Assembly (NCBI GenBank): GCA_002428445.1
Contig: DIWJ01000012.1
Span: 1 to 64,000 of the forward strand
DNA length: 64,000 nucleotides
Source of the DNA: Syntrophaceae bacterium UBA6109
GTDB taxonomy: Bacteria; Desulfobacterota; Syntrophia; Syntrophales; UBA6109
Direction: 5' to 3'
Positions 50,790-60,039 of the stretch are shown here, one piece after another; position 1 is the stretch's first letter, and every line of letters begins with the position of its first letter. The translations under genes and the position numbers were made by a program. The notes beneath the pieces were generated by a model. That model was not told where the DNA came from. It saw only the letters and a program-made list of their open reading frames with translations, and did no database searches.

Positions 50790-51977
50790 CTATAGAATTC
50801 CCTCTTGGTTCAGTTTGGCAAGATCATCCGGGGAAAGCCCCAGATATTTTTTGAAAACCTCTTCATTGTCGGCTCCCAGACGAGGCGGAGTCCGGTATTC
50901 CTCAATCGGTGTCTGCGACATCTTCACCGGGTTGCCAAAGGAAAGCAGTTCCTTGCCAAAATGATCCATGGAAATGATCATCTTCCGGTATTGAAGGCCC
51001 GGATCGTCAAATACCTTGTCGATCGTGTTGACCTGTCCGAAAGGAACCCCCTTCTTACCCAGGATATCCACCCATTCTGCCACCGTCTTCGTCGAAAATG
51101 CTTCGCTCAGGATTGGATTGAGAATATCCTTATTCTTGAGGCGGTCTCCGCCCTCCAAAAACCTCGGATCCTTGATCAGTTCGGGTCTTCCCACGGCTTC
51201 GCAAAGCAGACTCCAAAACTTCTGGGTCGGACAGACAACGGTCACATAACCGTCCTTGGCCTTATAGGCCCTGAAAGGAACGACTGCCTGATGGCCGGAA
51301 CCCAGCGGCTGAGCAATTTCTCCTCCGTAGGAATAATAAAGAGACGGATAGGTAATAAATGCGGTAAGGGAATCAAGCAACGAGATATCTACGAGCTGTC
51401 CCTCTCCCGTCTTCTCCCGATGCCGAAGCGCAGCCAAAGTCCCCACCAATGCCCACATGGAACCGGCCAAGTCGCCCATAGGGACGCCCAGGCGCAACGG
51501 ACCGGTTTCTTGTTCCCCCGTCATGCTCATCGAGCCGCTCAGGGCCTGAACAATCAAATCGTATGAAGGGCGATTCCCGTAAGGACCCTCCGGTCCGTAG
51601 CCCGTTAGCGATGTGTAGATGATCTTGGGATTGATCTTTTTCAGAGACTCGTAATCCAAGCCCAGTTTCTTCGTAATTCCGGGACGATAATTCTCGATGA
51701 AGACGTCAGCTTTCTTCACCAGCTCAAAGAGAAGATTTTTCCCCTTGTCCGTTTTCAGGTTCAAGCTTACGCTCTTCTTGTTGCGGTTGAGGCTGATGTA
51801 ATACATGCTTTCCCCCTCATGAAAGTACGGGGGAATCTGCCGGCTGGAGTCGCCGGTTCCCGGTTCCTCAACCTTGATGACCTCCGCCCCGAGGTCCCCA
51901 AGCACCATGCTGGCGAAGGGCCCGGACATAAACGAGGTTAAATCGACAACCAAAACTCCCTCTAAAGTTTTTTTCAT
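50790..51977 (-). CDS. CaiB/BaiF family CoA-transferase (class III)
   Basis: A 395-aa class III CoA-transferase. Typical segments are VVDLTSFMSGPFASMVLGDLGAEVIKVE, NRNKKSVSLNLKTDKG, ENYRPG, LTGYGPEGPYGNRPSYDLIVQALSG (with the following GDLAGSMWALVGTLAAL). The catalytic Asp should be in YDLIVQA. ATG 51977 with AAAGGGGATCGCC upstream is preferred over TTG 51995. It activates a carboxylate as CoA ester, the likely entry step of the pathway encoded below. Confidence 0.9.
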   Translation of the reverse strand: MKKTLEGVLVVDLTSFMSGPFASMVLGDLGAEVIKVEEPGTGDSSRQIPPYFHEGESMYYISLNRNKKSVSLNLKTDKGKNLLFELVKKADVFIENYRPGITKKLGLDYESLKKINPKIIYTSLTGYGPEGPYGNRPSYDLIVQALSGSMSMTGEQETGPLRLGVPMGDLAGSMWALVGTLAALRHREKTGEGQLVDISLLDSLTAFITYPSLYYSYGGEIAQPLGSGHQAVVPFRAYKAKDGYVTVVCPTQKFWSLLCEAVGRPELIKDPRFLEGGDRLKNKDILNPILSEAFSTKTVAEWVDILGKKGVPFGQVNTIDKVFDDPGLQYRKMIISMDHFGKELLSFGNPVKMSQTPIEEYRTPPRLGADNEEVFKKYLGLSPDDLAKLNQEGIL

Positions 51978-52055
51978 GGCGATCCCCTTTCTCAACGATA
52001 CCTGCTGGAATGAAACGTTCGTATTACCCTGCGTTGAAAGCAGAGGTTGGTCTTA

Positions 52056-52721
52056 TCATTTCTTTTTCAACACTGTTCTCAGGGAGACCAGGCCTTCATA
52101 AATCAGTTTTGCAGCAAGTTCTTCCGCCGCACGGATGTCCTTATCTTTGATGGCCTTCGCCAGGGCTCTGTTCAATTCGAACGAACGTTGAATCCGGCCG
52201 GGGGGCTTCATGCCCAGAAGCCTGAAACGCATAACCGGTTTTGCCACCTGATTGACCATGCTTCTCAGACGGGAGTTTGGACAATATGTGCAGTAACATT
52301 CAAAAAGTTGAACATTCACGGTAAAATAACCGTCAACGTCTCCCTTTTTAACATATTGCTGCATTTCATTTATGTAGCCATCAACGGTGTCCATGAAATC
52401 GGATTCACATCCATTTTCAATGATAGTTTTGACCATAAGTGAAAAAAGAACCATACGGACGGGATAGATCTCTTCGATGTCCTCGATATTGATATCCGCT
52501 ATAAAAAAACCCATTCTGGGCATGTTGGTTACCAGCCCTTCCTTTTCCAGACGCAAAAGGGCTTCACGGACAGGGGACTTGCTGACTTTTAGTGTATCCG
52601 CAATCTCATCCGGCACCAATCTGGCGCCCGCCCCCATCTTCCCTGAGATGATCATACCCTCCAGATACCGGTAGATGCTTTGCGAGAGAGATTCTGGGAT
52701 GGAAAAAGTCGGTTTCTCCAT
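52056..52721 (-). CDS. GntR family regulator, FCD (FadR-like) subfamily
   Basis: A 221-aa regulator. The N-terminal winged helix (ARLVPDEIADTLKVSKSPVREALLRLEKEGLV) is followed by an all-helical FCD ligand domain. ATG 52721 with GAGGCG nine bases upstream is chosen over ATG 52736. It is first in the minus-strand catabolic cluster, and a perfect palindrome (52803-52821) overlaps its promoter, so it probably represses itself until a pathway acid or CoA ester binds. Confidence 0.9.
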   Translation of the reverse strand: MEKPTFSIPESLSQSIYRYLEGMIISGKMGAGARLVPDEIADTLKVSKSPVREALLRLEKEGLVTNMPRMGFFIADINIEDIEEIYPVRMVLFSLMVKTIIENGCESDFMDTVDGYINEMQQYVKKGDVDGYFTVNVQLFECYCTYCPNSRLRSMVNQVAKPVMRFRLLGMKPPGRIQRSFELNRALAKAIKDKDIRAAEELAAKLIYEGLVSLRTVLKKK

Positions 52722-52802
52722 TATTCTTCGCCTCATCTGTTTTTTTATGTACCTGAATTGTGTTTGTGCATTCGAGACATGATCGCCAAGATTCTGCAGG
52801 TC

Positions 52803-52833
52803 ATAGAATATATGATTCTATGTTCTATGTCAA
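52803..52833 (-). promoter_or_regulatory. gntR promoter with palindromic operator
   Basis: On the minus strand TTGACA and TATTCT are 17 bp apart, a good sigma-70 promoter. ATAGAAT-N5-ATTCTAT (52803-52821, perfect 7-bp arms) covers the -10 region. Related sites are at 42865 and 57979. Confidence 0.65.
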
Positions 52834-53068
52834 TTTGTTTTTGCTCCTGTGTTCTTGCTCCTGTCAGTATTACGTGCAATGGAAATATTCGTTTTGTTTG
52901 GAGAAACGCTTCCTTCTTTGGCCAGCGGGAACTACCGTTTCAACGCGATAACATCCGCCGTCGCAGTACAAAGTGATTGATTTCCGCCGATTCCCCAACC
53001 GCCTCTTCAGCGACGATAATCGCGGATTCCAAGAACAGACATGTGGCCGTTAAGGCGCAGAGAGGATG

Positions 53069-54310
53069 TTATTCCTGTTCTCTCAATTCCCCCGCCTTCC
53101 TGAACGACAAATAGAAAAAACCTCCGGCACTGATGAAGGCAAAGAACATGACTGCCATCCAGCCGATAAAATACCCGAAAGTATCCGCCGCATAACCGAA
53201 AAGAATCGGACCCAACAGGAAACCAACGCCGACCGAGGCCATCCCGATGCTCTGCACGGATGCGGCGAGCTCCAGTCCCCCGATTTCTGCGAATAACAAC
53301 ATCACGACCGCGTTCCACCCATTGAGCGTCAATCCCAAAAGAGCCGACCAGAAAAAGGTTATCCATAAAGGAACGTTCGGATTCAGCAAACCAATTCCCA
53401 ATGCGCTCAATGCGCCAATAGACGATAAGAGGACCATCGGCTTTATGCGGTCTCCTTGGAAAGCGTAATCGCTCAACATCCCCCAGCCGATCCTGCCTAC
53501 CGTCGCCGCCACCATAGCGCAGGCCAGGCATGCACCCGCAATATCGACGGGATACAACAGTTGCTCCTTCAGATACAGGACCAGGAAACCGATCGTGCTT
53601 CCGTGGCCGAAGGCGAGGAAAAACAGAATGGCCATCAGCAGAATAAAGGCAGGGCGCAGAATAATTCTGCGGAGAGACCGCGCCGCAATCCGAACCGGCT
53701 TTGCGCTTTTTGCCCGGCGATGATCGACGGGCACTTCCTGGAAAAAAAACCATGCAATCGCCGCCATAAACAGCATCGAGCCGCTGATCGCCACAATGGC
53801 TATTTTCCAGCCACAGGATATGGAAATCGCGGGGAGCAGGAGTGCAACGACACCGCCACCGAGGCTTACGCCCGCCTGTTTGATCCCCATGGCCGTACCC
53901 CGCATCCTCCGTTCGAACCATCCCATGATGCTTTTCGTGGAGACCTGATTAATGATCCCATAACCGCCTCCGCTAATGGCCGTGCAAACCAAAATCAGCC
54001 AGAAATCATTAGCGAACATCATGGCTCCATAGGGAATGCCCTCTAGGATCAGGCAGGCGACCAGCATCGAACGGGATCCGATCCTATCAACCAGAAGGCC
54101 AGCGGGAATCGAAAAAAGCGTTGTGGAAAGATAAAAGATCGAAACGAGTGAACCGATCTGGCCTAAAGATACCTTGAATTCCTGTCGCAAAAAAGGGGCG
54201 AGAGGACCGTAACCGAATGAACCCATCGACATGGTGAACTGGGCAAGAAAGAGAATCAGCAGGACGAGCCAGGCAGCCGAATCCGGTTCGTTTAGGTCGT
54301 CTTGTTTCAT
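53069..54310 (-). CDS. major facilitator superfamily transporter
   Basis: A 413-aa protein with about 12 membrane helices and the MFS loop 2-3 signature GLLVDRIGSRSMLVA. The repeat loop in the second half has GWGMLSDYAFQGDRI. It resembles oxalate/formate antiporter-like or monocarboxylate carriers. It is located between the regulator and the TRAP genes, so uptake or exchange of an organic acid related to the cluster is likely. Confidence 0.85.
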   Translation of the reverse strand: MKQDDLNEPDSAAWLVLLILFLAQFTMSMGSFGYGPLAPFLRQEFKVSLGQIGSLVSIFYLSTTLFSIPAGLLVDRIGSRSMLVACLILEGIPYGAMMFANDFWLILVCTAISGGGYGIINQVSTKSIMGWFERRMRGTAMGIKQAGVSLGGGVVALLLPAISISCGWKIAIVAISGSMLFMAAIAWFFFQEVPVDHRRAKSAKPVRIAARSLRRIILRPAFILLMAILFFLAFGHGSTIGFLVLYLKEQLLYPVDIAGACLACAMVAATVGRIGWGMLSDYAFQGDRIKPMVLLSSIGALSALGIGLLNPNVPLWITFFWSALLGLTLNGWNAVVMLLFAEIGGLELAASVQSIGMASVGVGFLLGPILFGYAADTFGYFIGWMAVMFFAFISAGGFFYLSFRKAGELREQE

Positions 54311-54388
54311 GGTCCGTTTATCGACAGAAAGCAGGGTACATGGTTCAGCAATTCCCCCCTCCCTTTGGATCCGACGTGGTGGGAACCC

Positions 54389-54423
54389 GCAGGCAACCCC
54401 GCCCTGAGGACGGGGTTACCTGC
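54389..54423 (-). terminator. strong hairpin downstream of the TRAP operon
   Basis: GCAGG-C-AACCCCG pairs with CGGGGTT-A-CCTGC over a CCTGAGG-type loop. No T-run follows on either strand, so it could be an RNA-stabilising or Rho-related end rather than a classic terminator. Confidence 0.45.
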
Positions 54424-54516
54424 CATTCCCTAATGGTTGGGCGTTATCTGAAATTCTGCGGCGAGACTGCGTACGCGAAATATTTTCCGCCGGCCTCACC
54501 ATACTGCCGAAACCTG

Positions 54517-55542
54517 TTATTCGTACTTCTTGCGCAGATCTTCGATAGAATTAATGATCTTGTCGGCTTTTTCCTTGCCGACCAGCCTCCTGTAGTCATC
54601 CAGTAGCTGCGGCACGGCGGTCTTTCGCCATCTCGCCTCTTCCGCAGGAGCTATTTTGTTGAACACCATGCCCAGTTTCTTCACTTTTTCCGTGGCCAGC
54701 CGATCCACCTCCACTACTTTAGAAAAATTGGATTCCTGCGCCATCTTGGCCGCATGGGTGAAAATTTTCTGCTGCTCGGGCGAAAGCTTGGCCCACGTCT
54801 TCAGCGATATGATCATCCAGTATCCGTAGCAGGGGAGGATGTTGGAATCCGTCGCGTACTTCACCACCTCGTACCATTTGCGCTCGTCGAAGGTGCTCGG
54901 CCCCGAGATGGCCCCCTCGATGGTCTTACGCTGCAGGGCCTGGTAAACCTCGCTGGGATCCATGGTAATCGGCGCAGCGCCCATGGCCTTTATCCAGTGC
55001 GCGTAACCGCCGCCCGCGGCGCGAATCCGCTGGCCCTTGAAATCCTCGAGGGTTTTGATCGGTTTGTTCGAGGCCACTTCATTCTTGCCGTAATTGGCCC
55101 AGCCAATAACCTTCACTTTGCCGCCTTCCTCGAACTCTTTCTTCATCACTTCTCCGGGATAGCCATCCATGACCGCCCGATAATGCTCGAAGTTGTTGAA
55201 ATAGCTCATATACGCCATGATATTGATCGTCGGGGCGACACCGGTCCAGAAACCCGTCTGTACAAGCCCCAGATCCACGCCACCCGTCTGCAACACCGGG
55301 ACGGAACTCTTGTGAGTATACAGCTGTCCCGCGGGGAAATGCTGGATTTCGATCTCTCCATTTGTGGCCCTTTGCACTTCCTTGATGAACACCTCGGAAG
55401 TAGCCGTGATGTGGTGCTGAACGGGAAGAAACCCCACCATGCGAAGCGTCATTTTCGCCTCGGCAATCCCGCTGAAAATCACTGCCACGATGAAAAACAC
55501 CGCTACAGCCAGTAATGTCCTACTCATCTTCCTCGAACCCAT
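54517..55542 (-). CDS. TRAP transporter substrate-binding protein (DctP family)
   Basis: A 341-aa periplasmic protein with signal peptide (SRTLLAVAVFFIVAVIFSGIAEA). The DctP fold is shown by FIKEVQRATNGEIEIQHFPA, GVDLGLVQTG, the substrate-carboxylate Arg in KGQRIRAAGGGYAHWIKAMG and VYQALQRKTIEGAISGP. ATG 55542 has GGAGGAAAAT upstream; the frame upstream is not coding. It captures a carboxylate for the DctQM membrane unit encoded 195 bp upstream in the same operon. Confidence 0.9.
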   Translation of the reverse strand: MGSRKMSRTLLAVAVFFIVAVIFSGIAEAKMTLRMVGFLPVQHHITATSEVFIKEVQRATNGEIEIQHFPAGQLYTHKSSVPVLQTGGVDLGLVQTGFWTGVAPTINIMAYMSYFNNFEHYRAVMDGYPGEVMKKEFEEGGKVKVIGWANYGKNEVASNKPIKTLEDFKGQRIRAAGGGYAHWIKAMGAAPITMDPSEVYQALQRKTIEGAISGPSTFDERKWYEVVKYATDSNILPCYGYWMIISLKTWAKLSPEQQKIFTHAAKMAQESNFSKVVEVDRLATEKVKKLGMVFNKIAPAEEARWRKTAVPQLLDDYRRLVGKEKADKIINSIEDLRKKYE

Positions 55543-55736
55543 ATTTTCCTCCTCTATTCTCAAGTCTTTCCATTGGATAGATGATTTTATTGACACGTCA
55601 CCTCCTCGTCTAGCTTCAGTGCCTCCTTTCTCCATCAATGTCCGGATTCCAGCAAGTGCCTGCCCGATCCGGCATTTCATCGTTCCGCCTGCTGCAATTG
55701 CAGATCAAAAGCCGCCGCTATAAATACCAGCCGCTG

Positions 55737-57680
55737 CTAATGGAGACCGTATCCCATCGTACCGGGCAGCCACGTGACAATTTGCGGGAAAAACCACATC
55801 ACGAGAACGCCCAGCAACAGAAGGATCATGAAGGGAAGCAGACCGACCGTCACGTCCCGGAGGTTCGCCTTCGCGATCCCCTGTATGACGAAAATGTTCA
55901 GTCCGATCGGCGGCGTGATCAGCGCCATTTCCATCAATGCGGTCACGAAAACACCGAACCAAACCCCATTGTAACCCATGCTGATGATCAGGGGGTACAC
56001 AATGGGTATGGTGATCAGGAGAATGGAGATAACCTCCAGGAAGCATCCCAGGACGATGTACAGAAGGCAGATCGTCAACATCACGACCCACTTGTCGACC
56101 CCGAGGGAGGTGACGAACGTAATAAACTGCTGCGGCAGTTGCAGCAACGTCGTAATCGCACCCGTGATGAGGGCTCCGACGATGATCATCATGATCATGC
56201 AGCTGCTGCGCGTACTGGTGGCCATAATGTCGGAAATGTTTTCGAGCTTTATTTTACGCCGCGTGAAGGAGACGATAAGCGCATAGACCACGGAGAGGGC
56301 ACCGGCCTCTGTTGGAGTACATATCCCCGTATAGATGGATCCTATCACCAGCACAGGTGCCAGGATCGCCCAGATCGACTCTTTCAGGACCAAAAACCGC
56401 GCTTTCCAAGAAAATGCGGGAACCTTCTGATATTTCCCCGTCACATAACAGACGCCTGCCGCGTAGGCGGCAAACAAGAAGCTCAGAAGAATCCCGGGGA
56501 TAACGCCGCCCATAAAGAGGGCGCCGGTGGATTCGTCGGTGATGCTGCTGTAAATGATCATCGCGCCGCTTGGCGGAATCATGATTCCCAGCGTTCCGCC
56601 GGCGGCCAGCACGCCATAGGCCAGGCGTTTGTCATAGCCGTACCGCAGCATCTCAGGCAGTGCGATGATGCCGATGGCCGCCGCCGTTGCAACGCTCGAC
56701 CCTGAAATCGCGGCAAAAATTGCACAGGATGCAACGGTGGCAACGGCAAGCCCGCCGGGTATATGGCCGATCCATTTGAACGATACGTCAAACAGCTCTC
56801 GCCCGATCCCCCCCTTCATCATGATTTCTCCGGCCAGAACGTACATCGGCAGGGCAAGCAGGACGAAGTTGTCCAGGCACATGGCGCCGATATTGGCCGC
56901 CTGCGAAAAACCGGCAGCGGGCCCAAGAAGAATGTACAGGCCCAGCATTCCGATCCCTCCCAAGGTCGCAAAGACGGGAACGCCTGCGGCAAGCAACGCG
57001 AGGAGCAACAAAACGAGGCCGGCCGCCGGAACCGCTGAATAAAGCCAAACACCGACGACCATCATAACGATGTACAGGGTCAACATCAAAGGGGTGTTGT
57101 TCAGAATGCCGTCGCCGCCCTTGAGATTTCCCTTTGCCGCGACGGATATCAGGCGGACCAGTTCGAGGCAGGACTGCATGATCATCAAGAATGTCCCGAT
57201 TACCATCCCCAGTTCGACAGCGAAAATCGGGGCGCCCCAAGCCGTCGGTGCCGCTTCCATGCTGTTGAAATGAACCAGAGTCAGCTTGGAGATATAGAAA
57301 AACAAAATGGAAGTGTAAATCACACAGACGATATAGGAAAGGATATCCAGTGGCACCTTGGTGCGCGGCTTCATGTTATGGACGAGGATATCCACGCTGA
57401 TGTGGCTGCCTTGTTTGATGCCGTATGCGGCGGCACCCCAACCGAACCAGACCAGAAGGTAACCGCTGATGTCGAAGGCCCATATCGTGGGAGCCCTGAA
57501 ACCGACGCGCATTATCATCTCGAAGACAATGACGAGCGATGCGATGAGCATGAAATAGCCGGCAAAAGATCCGAATCTCTCCGATACGTAATCGATGATC
57601 TCGGCGACACCGTTCCAGAAATTCCGCTGCATTGAAGGCGGAACCGTCTCTTGGTTGGTTGCGTGTGGTTCGAGCTGCAT
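55737..57680 (-). CDS. fused TRAP transporter DctQ-DctM membrane protein
   Basis: A 647-aa protein. Residues about 1-190 are the small four-helix DctQ subunit (FEMIMRVGFRAPTIWAFDISGY, KQGSHISVDIL), residues about 195-647 the large 12-helix DctM subunit (GVPVFATLGGIGMLGLY, GIGRELFDVSFKWIGHIPGG, SGSSVATAAAIG, MIPPSGAMIIY). The QM fusion is common. It uses the sodium gradient to import the acid bound by DctP. A palindromic site at 57979 lies about 300 bp upstream. Confidence 0.95.
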   Translation of the reverse strand: MQLEPHATNQETVPPSMQRNFWNGVAEIIDYVSERFGSFAGYFMLIASLVIVFEMIMRVGFRAPTIWAFDISGYLLVWFGWGAAAYGIKQGSHISVDILVHNMKPRTKVPLDILSYIVCVIYTSILFFYISKLTLVHFNSMEAAPTAWGAPIFAVELGMVIGTFLMIMQSCLELVRLISVAAKGNLKGGDGILNNTPLMLTLYIVMMVVGVWLYSAVPAAGLVLLLLALLAAGVPVFATLGGIGMLGLYILLGPAAGFSQAANIGAMCLDNFVLLALPMYVLAGEIMMKGGIGRELFDVSFKWIGHIPGGLAVATVASCAIFAAISGSSVATAAAIGIIALPEMLRYGYDKRLAYGVLAAGGTLGIMIPPSGAMIIYSSITDESTGALFMGGVIPGILLSFLFAAYAAGVCYVTGKYQKVPAFSWKARFLVLKESIWAILAPVLVIGSIYTGICTPTEAGALSVVYALIVSFTRRKIKLENISDIMATSTRSSCMIMMIIVGALITGAITTLLQLPQQFITFVTSLGVDKWVVMLTICLLYIVLGCFLEVISILLITIPIVYPLIISMGYNGVWFGVFVTALMEMALITPPIGLNIFVIQGIAKANLRDVTVGLLPFMILLLLGVLVMWFFPQIVTWLPGTMGYGLH

Positions 57681-57978
57681 TTTTACCTCCGTGGATGTCG
57701 ATGGGTATGATAAAAGAACTTTTTTTTCATCGATTCAGGACCATTCAAGCAAAATAAATCCGGCATCTTTTCTCTTGCCTGAATCTCCCTGGGAGGGAGA
57801 GGAACAAAGGCCGAAGCGTGAATCCGCTTCCATGACACACCAAATACCGCCACAAGGGATGCTAATTTACGGGTACTGACTTTTTCCTGATTGTTTCCGG
57901 CCCAGCGGGTATTGGCTTGTACGCTCTACATTAACAGAACAGGATTAAAAGAAGAAAATAAACATGCATTATACGGTT

Positions 57979-57997
57979 ATAGAATTCTATATTCAAT
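57979..57997 (-). promoter_or_regulatory. candidate GntR operator upstream of the TRAP operon
   Basis: ATAGAAT-N5-ATTCAAT, containing the 12-bp palindrome ATAGAATTCTAT; TTGACA follows at once on the minus strand. The layout is the same as upstream of gntR and the 42.7-kb SDR. The distance to the TRAP start is about 300 bp; no gene lies between. Confidence 0.55.
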
Positions 57998-58001
57998 GTC
58001 A

Positions 58002-58558
58002 AGCATTTTTTAACGACCTGTTGGAAGCACGTAAACTGTCCGGGTTTGTAGCAGACAATCTGTCCGGTTTGTGAAGGTCACGTTTGGAGGTGACGGATGA
58101 GGCGGACGGAGATACTACAGGAGATCCGGAAGATGCGATTTGAAGAGGTATATTTGGGATGGACGGAGAGTGAAGAATACACTTCAGTCTCAGGGGTTAG
58201 TTGTGAAGGCTACAACGCGGGGAGTTCATCGCAAACGTCGGGAGAGAGCACCCTTGCCCGGCATGAGACTTCACCAAGATGGGAGCAGGCACGAATGGAT
58301 TCCCGGCAAATGAAACTGCGAATCCCCGCAAACCGGTATCGCTGCCATTACGTCAGGGTCAGGGTGTGCATTCACCGCTATCCGAATGGCTCTCTTGCCA
58401 TCTTCCACGGTCCAAGAAAGCTGGCTGAATATGATCCGCAAGGGAAACTCAGGGAAGCGAACATCCGCCGCTCTCCTCCTGTTCTCAAAACCTCCCCTTT
58501 CGGGGAACAGAAAAAGCGGACATTTCTATTTGTTGACAACAGCATTTTTTAACGACCT
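58002..58558 (+). mobile_element. IS remnant with 18-bp target site duplication
   Basis: The sequence AGCATTTTTTAACGACCT occurs at 58002-58019 and 58541-58558, directly outside imperfect inverted ends (GTTGGAAGCACGTAAACTGTCCGG on the left; on the right the reverse complement begins GTTGTCAACAAATAG and runs into ATGTCCGC). In between is a heavily shortened transposase gene. The element is about 521 bp and cannot move by itself. Gene order and ends fit the ISNCY-type family with LQEIRKMRFEE transposases. Confidence 0.7.
58097..58500 (+). pseudogene. degraded ISNCY-like transposase
   Basis: Three fragments of one transposase are recognisable in changing frames: the N-terminus MRRTEILQEIRKMRFEEVYL; a core piece (LQSQGLVVKATTRGVHRKRR, then ERAPLPGMRLHQDGSRHEW, ending in a stop); and a C-terminal piece (IHRYPNGSLAIFHGPRKLAE). 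Two internal deletions and a frame change inactivate it. Confidence 0.75.
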
Positions 58559-58632
58559 TCTCTCGCACCACCTCGAAAACCGTTTCAACAGCTTAACGAT
58601 TATTCCATCACGGCGGTTCGCACGCCTGAATA

Positions 58633-60039
58633 TCAGTGCCTTGCGTTGAGGAGAAAGATAAATTTCTTCATATCCTTAAATTTGTTCAAATCGGCCACGG
58701 CCGCGAAGATGTCTTGCCGGGCCTTTTCGTCCAAGACGTTCTCCGAGCAGTCAGTGAACTTTGCCTGCAGGTCTTCGTCGCTCAAGGGATTGTCCGGCCC
58801 GCCTCGATAAGCCTCCCCGGAATCACGGACGAGCTTTCGACCGTCTTTCAAAACCACCTCAACTCGAGAACGGATTTTTTCATAGCCTTTCGCCTCGATC
58901 GCCGGATCGAACTCGGTGCGCACGCGCCGCATCACAGCCTGAACCGATGCAGAATTGACGAAATGATCCGTGAACTCCTTCATGCCGGCCCGGCGCGAGA
59001 TGAGAATAGCGCTCAGAAGGAAGGGCATGCAGAATTTTGCCTGAAGTTCGTTCTGGGCAATCCGATAGCGGATGGGATTGAGGATGTTGTGCCCTGCGTA
59101 GAGGACAACTTCAGCCACGTCGTCGGGTTTGAGATCGTTTTCCCTGACCAGGGCCAGCATGGCATCCATGGACGGATGGGTCAAGACACCGCACGGGTAA
59201 GGCTTGATGCTCACGCCAGGATCAACGATGGTGTGGGGGTTGCCGAAGCAGCCCACAATTTTCCCCGGTTCGAACCCGCCTCCCATCACCTGGAAGAATC
59301 CCCATGGTCCGTCAAGCCCATCAGGACATGCCTCAAAACCATCGGCCGCCCACAATGCGGCGCTTACACCGTTAAAGGCGGCCCGCCCGACATGAACCGG
59401 TTTCATCATCGTGCCGAAGTTTACACGGATGCCGGCTGCCATGCTGGCTGATGCCCCTAAAGCATGACAGAGTTGTGATTCGGACAATTCCAAAAGTTTC
59501 CCGGCGGTGATGGCTGCCGCGAAAGTGCCCACTGTACCGGAAGTATGAAAACCCCTTTTGTAGTGATCGGGGCAAATGGCCTCCGCAATCTTACACTCCA
59601 CTTCAAAACCGGCGAGGAACGCAGTCAAGAAATCCTCACCCGAAACACTTCCCAGTTTTTCCGAGATGGCGAGACCCGCCGCGAGGGGTGGAATCGTCGG
59701 ATGGGTCAGAAGGCCATAGACCCGGTCAGGCGTGACAGAAAGCTGGGTGTCATCCCAATCCATCGCATGCCCGGCCGTACCATTGATCAAGGCAGCCAAG
59801 GGAGCTGCCAGCATCGTTGTTTCGGAACCGAACACCTTCGCCTCGGGAACCATTCCCAAGCCCATGGACTGCCGCTTGACGATGGTCGTACAAGGCTGGT
59901 CTGAGCCCGCGAACATAAGGCCCAACCCATCGAGCACACACCGCTTGGCTATCCGCAGAGCTTCATCAGGCAGGTCCCGGAATTTGAGGTGCGCCGCAAA
60001 TGCCGCCGCTTCTTTTGTGACATACGTTTCCCGATTCAT
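58633..60039 (-). CDS. MmgE/PrpD family protein 2
   Basis: A 468-aa paralog of the protein at 45131-46462: ALINGTAGHAMDWDDTQ, KRGFHTSGTVGTFAAAITAGKL, FGTMMKPVHVGRAAFNGV, SIKPYPCGVLTHPSMDA and the C-terminal NPLSDEDLQAKF. The first catalytic His/Asp pair (HAMDWDD) is kept. It stands alone between the IS remnant and a gene-free stretch. Reaction likely dehydration or decarboxylation of a di- or tricarboxylate; substrate unknown. Confidence 0.9.
   Translation of the reverse strand: MNRETYVTKEAAAFAAHLKFRDLPDEALRIAKRCVLDGLGLMFAGSDQPCTTIVKRQSMGLGMVPEAKVFGSETTMLAAPLAALINGTAGHAMDWDDTQLSVTPDRVYGLLTHPTIPPLAAGLAISEKLGSVSGEDFLTAFLAGFEVECKIAEAICPDHYKRGFHTSGTVGTFAAAITAGKLLELSESQLCHALGASASMAAGIRVNFGTMMKPVHVGRAAFNGVSAALWAADGFEACPDGLDGPWGFFQVMGGGFEPGKIVGCFGNPHTIVDPGVSIKPYPCGVLTHPSMDAMLALVRENDLKPDDVAEVVLYAGHNILNPIRYRIAQNELQAKFCMPFLLSAILISRRAGMKEFTDHFVNSASVQAVMRRVRTEFDPAIEAKGYEKIRSRVEVVLKDGRKLVRDSGEAYRGGPDNPLSDEDLQAKFTDCSENVLDEKARQDIFAAVADLNKFKDMKKFIFLLNARH

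Noticed and set aside
53007..53921. 304-codon minus-strand frame over the MFS gene
   Set aside because: Other-frame shadow of the transporter; composition unlike a protein and no start signal.
55638..56705. 355-codon plus-strand frame opposite the TRAP DctM part
   Set aside because: His/Asp/Arg-rich low-complexity translation typical of an antisense shadow.
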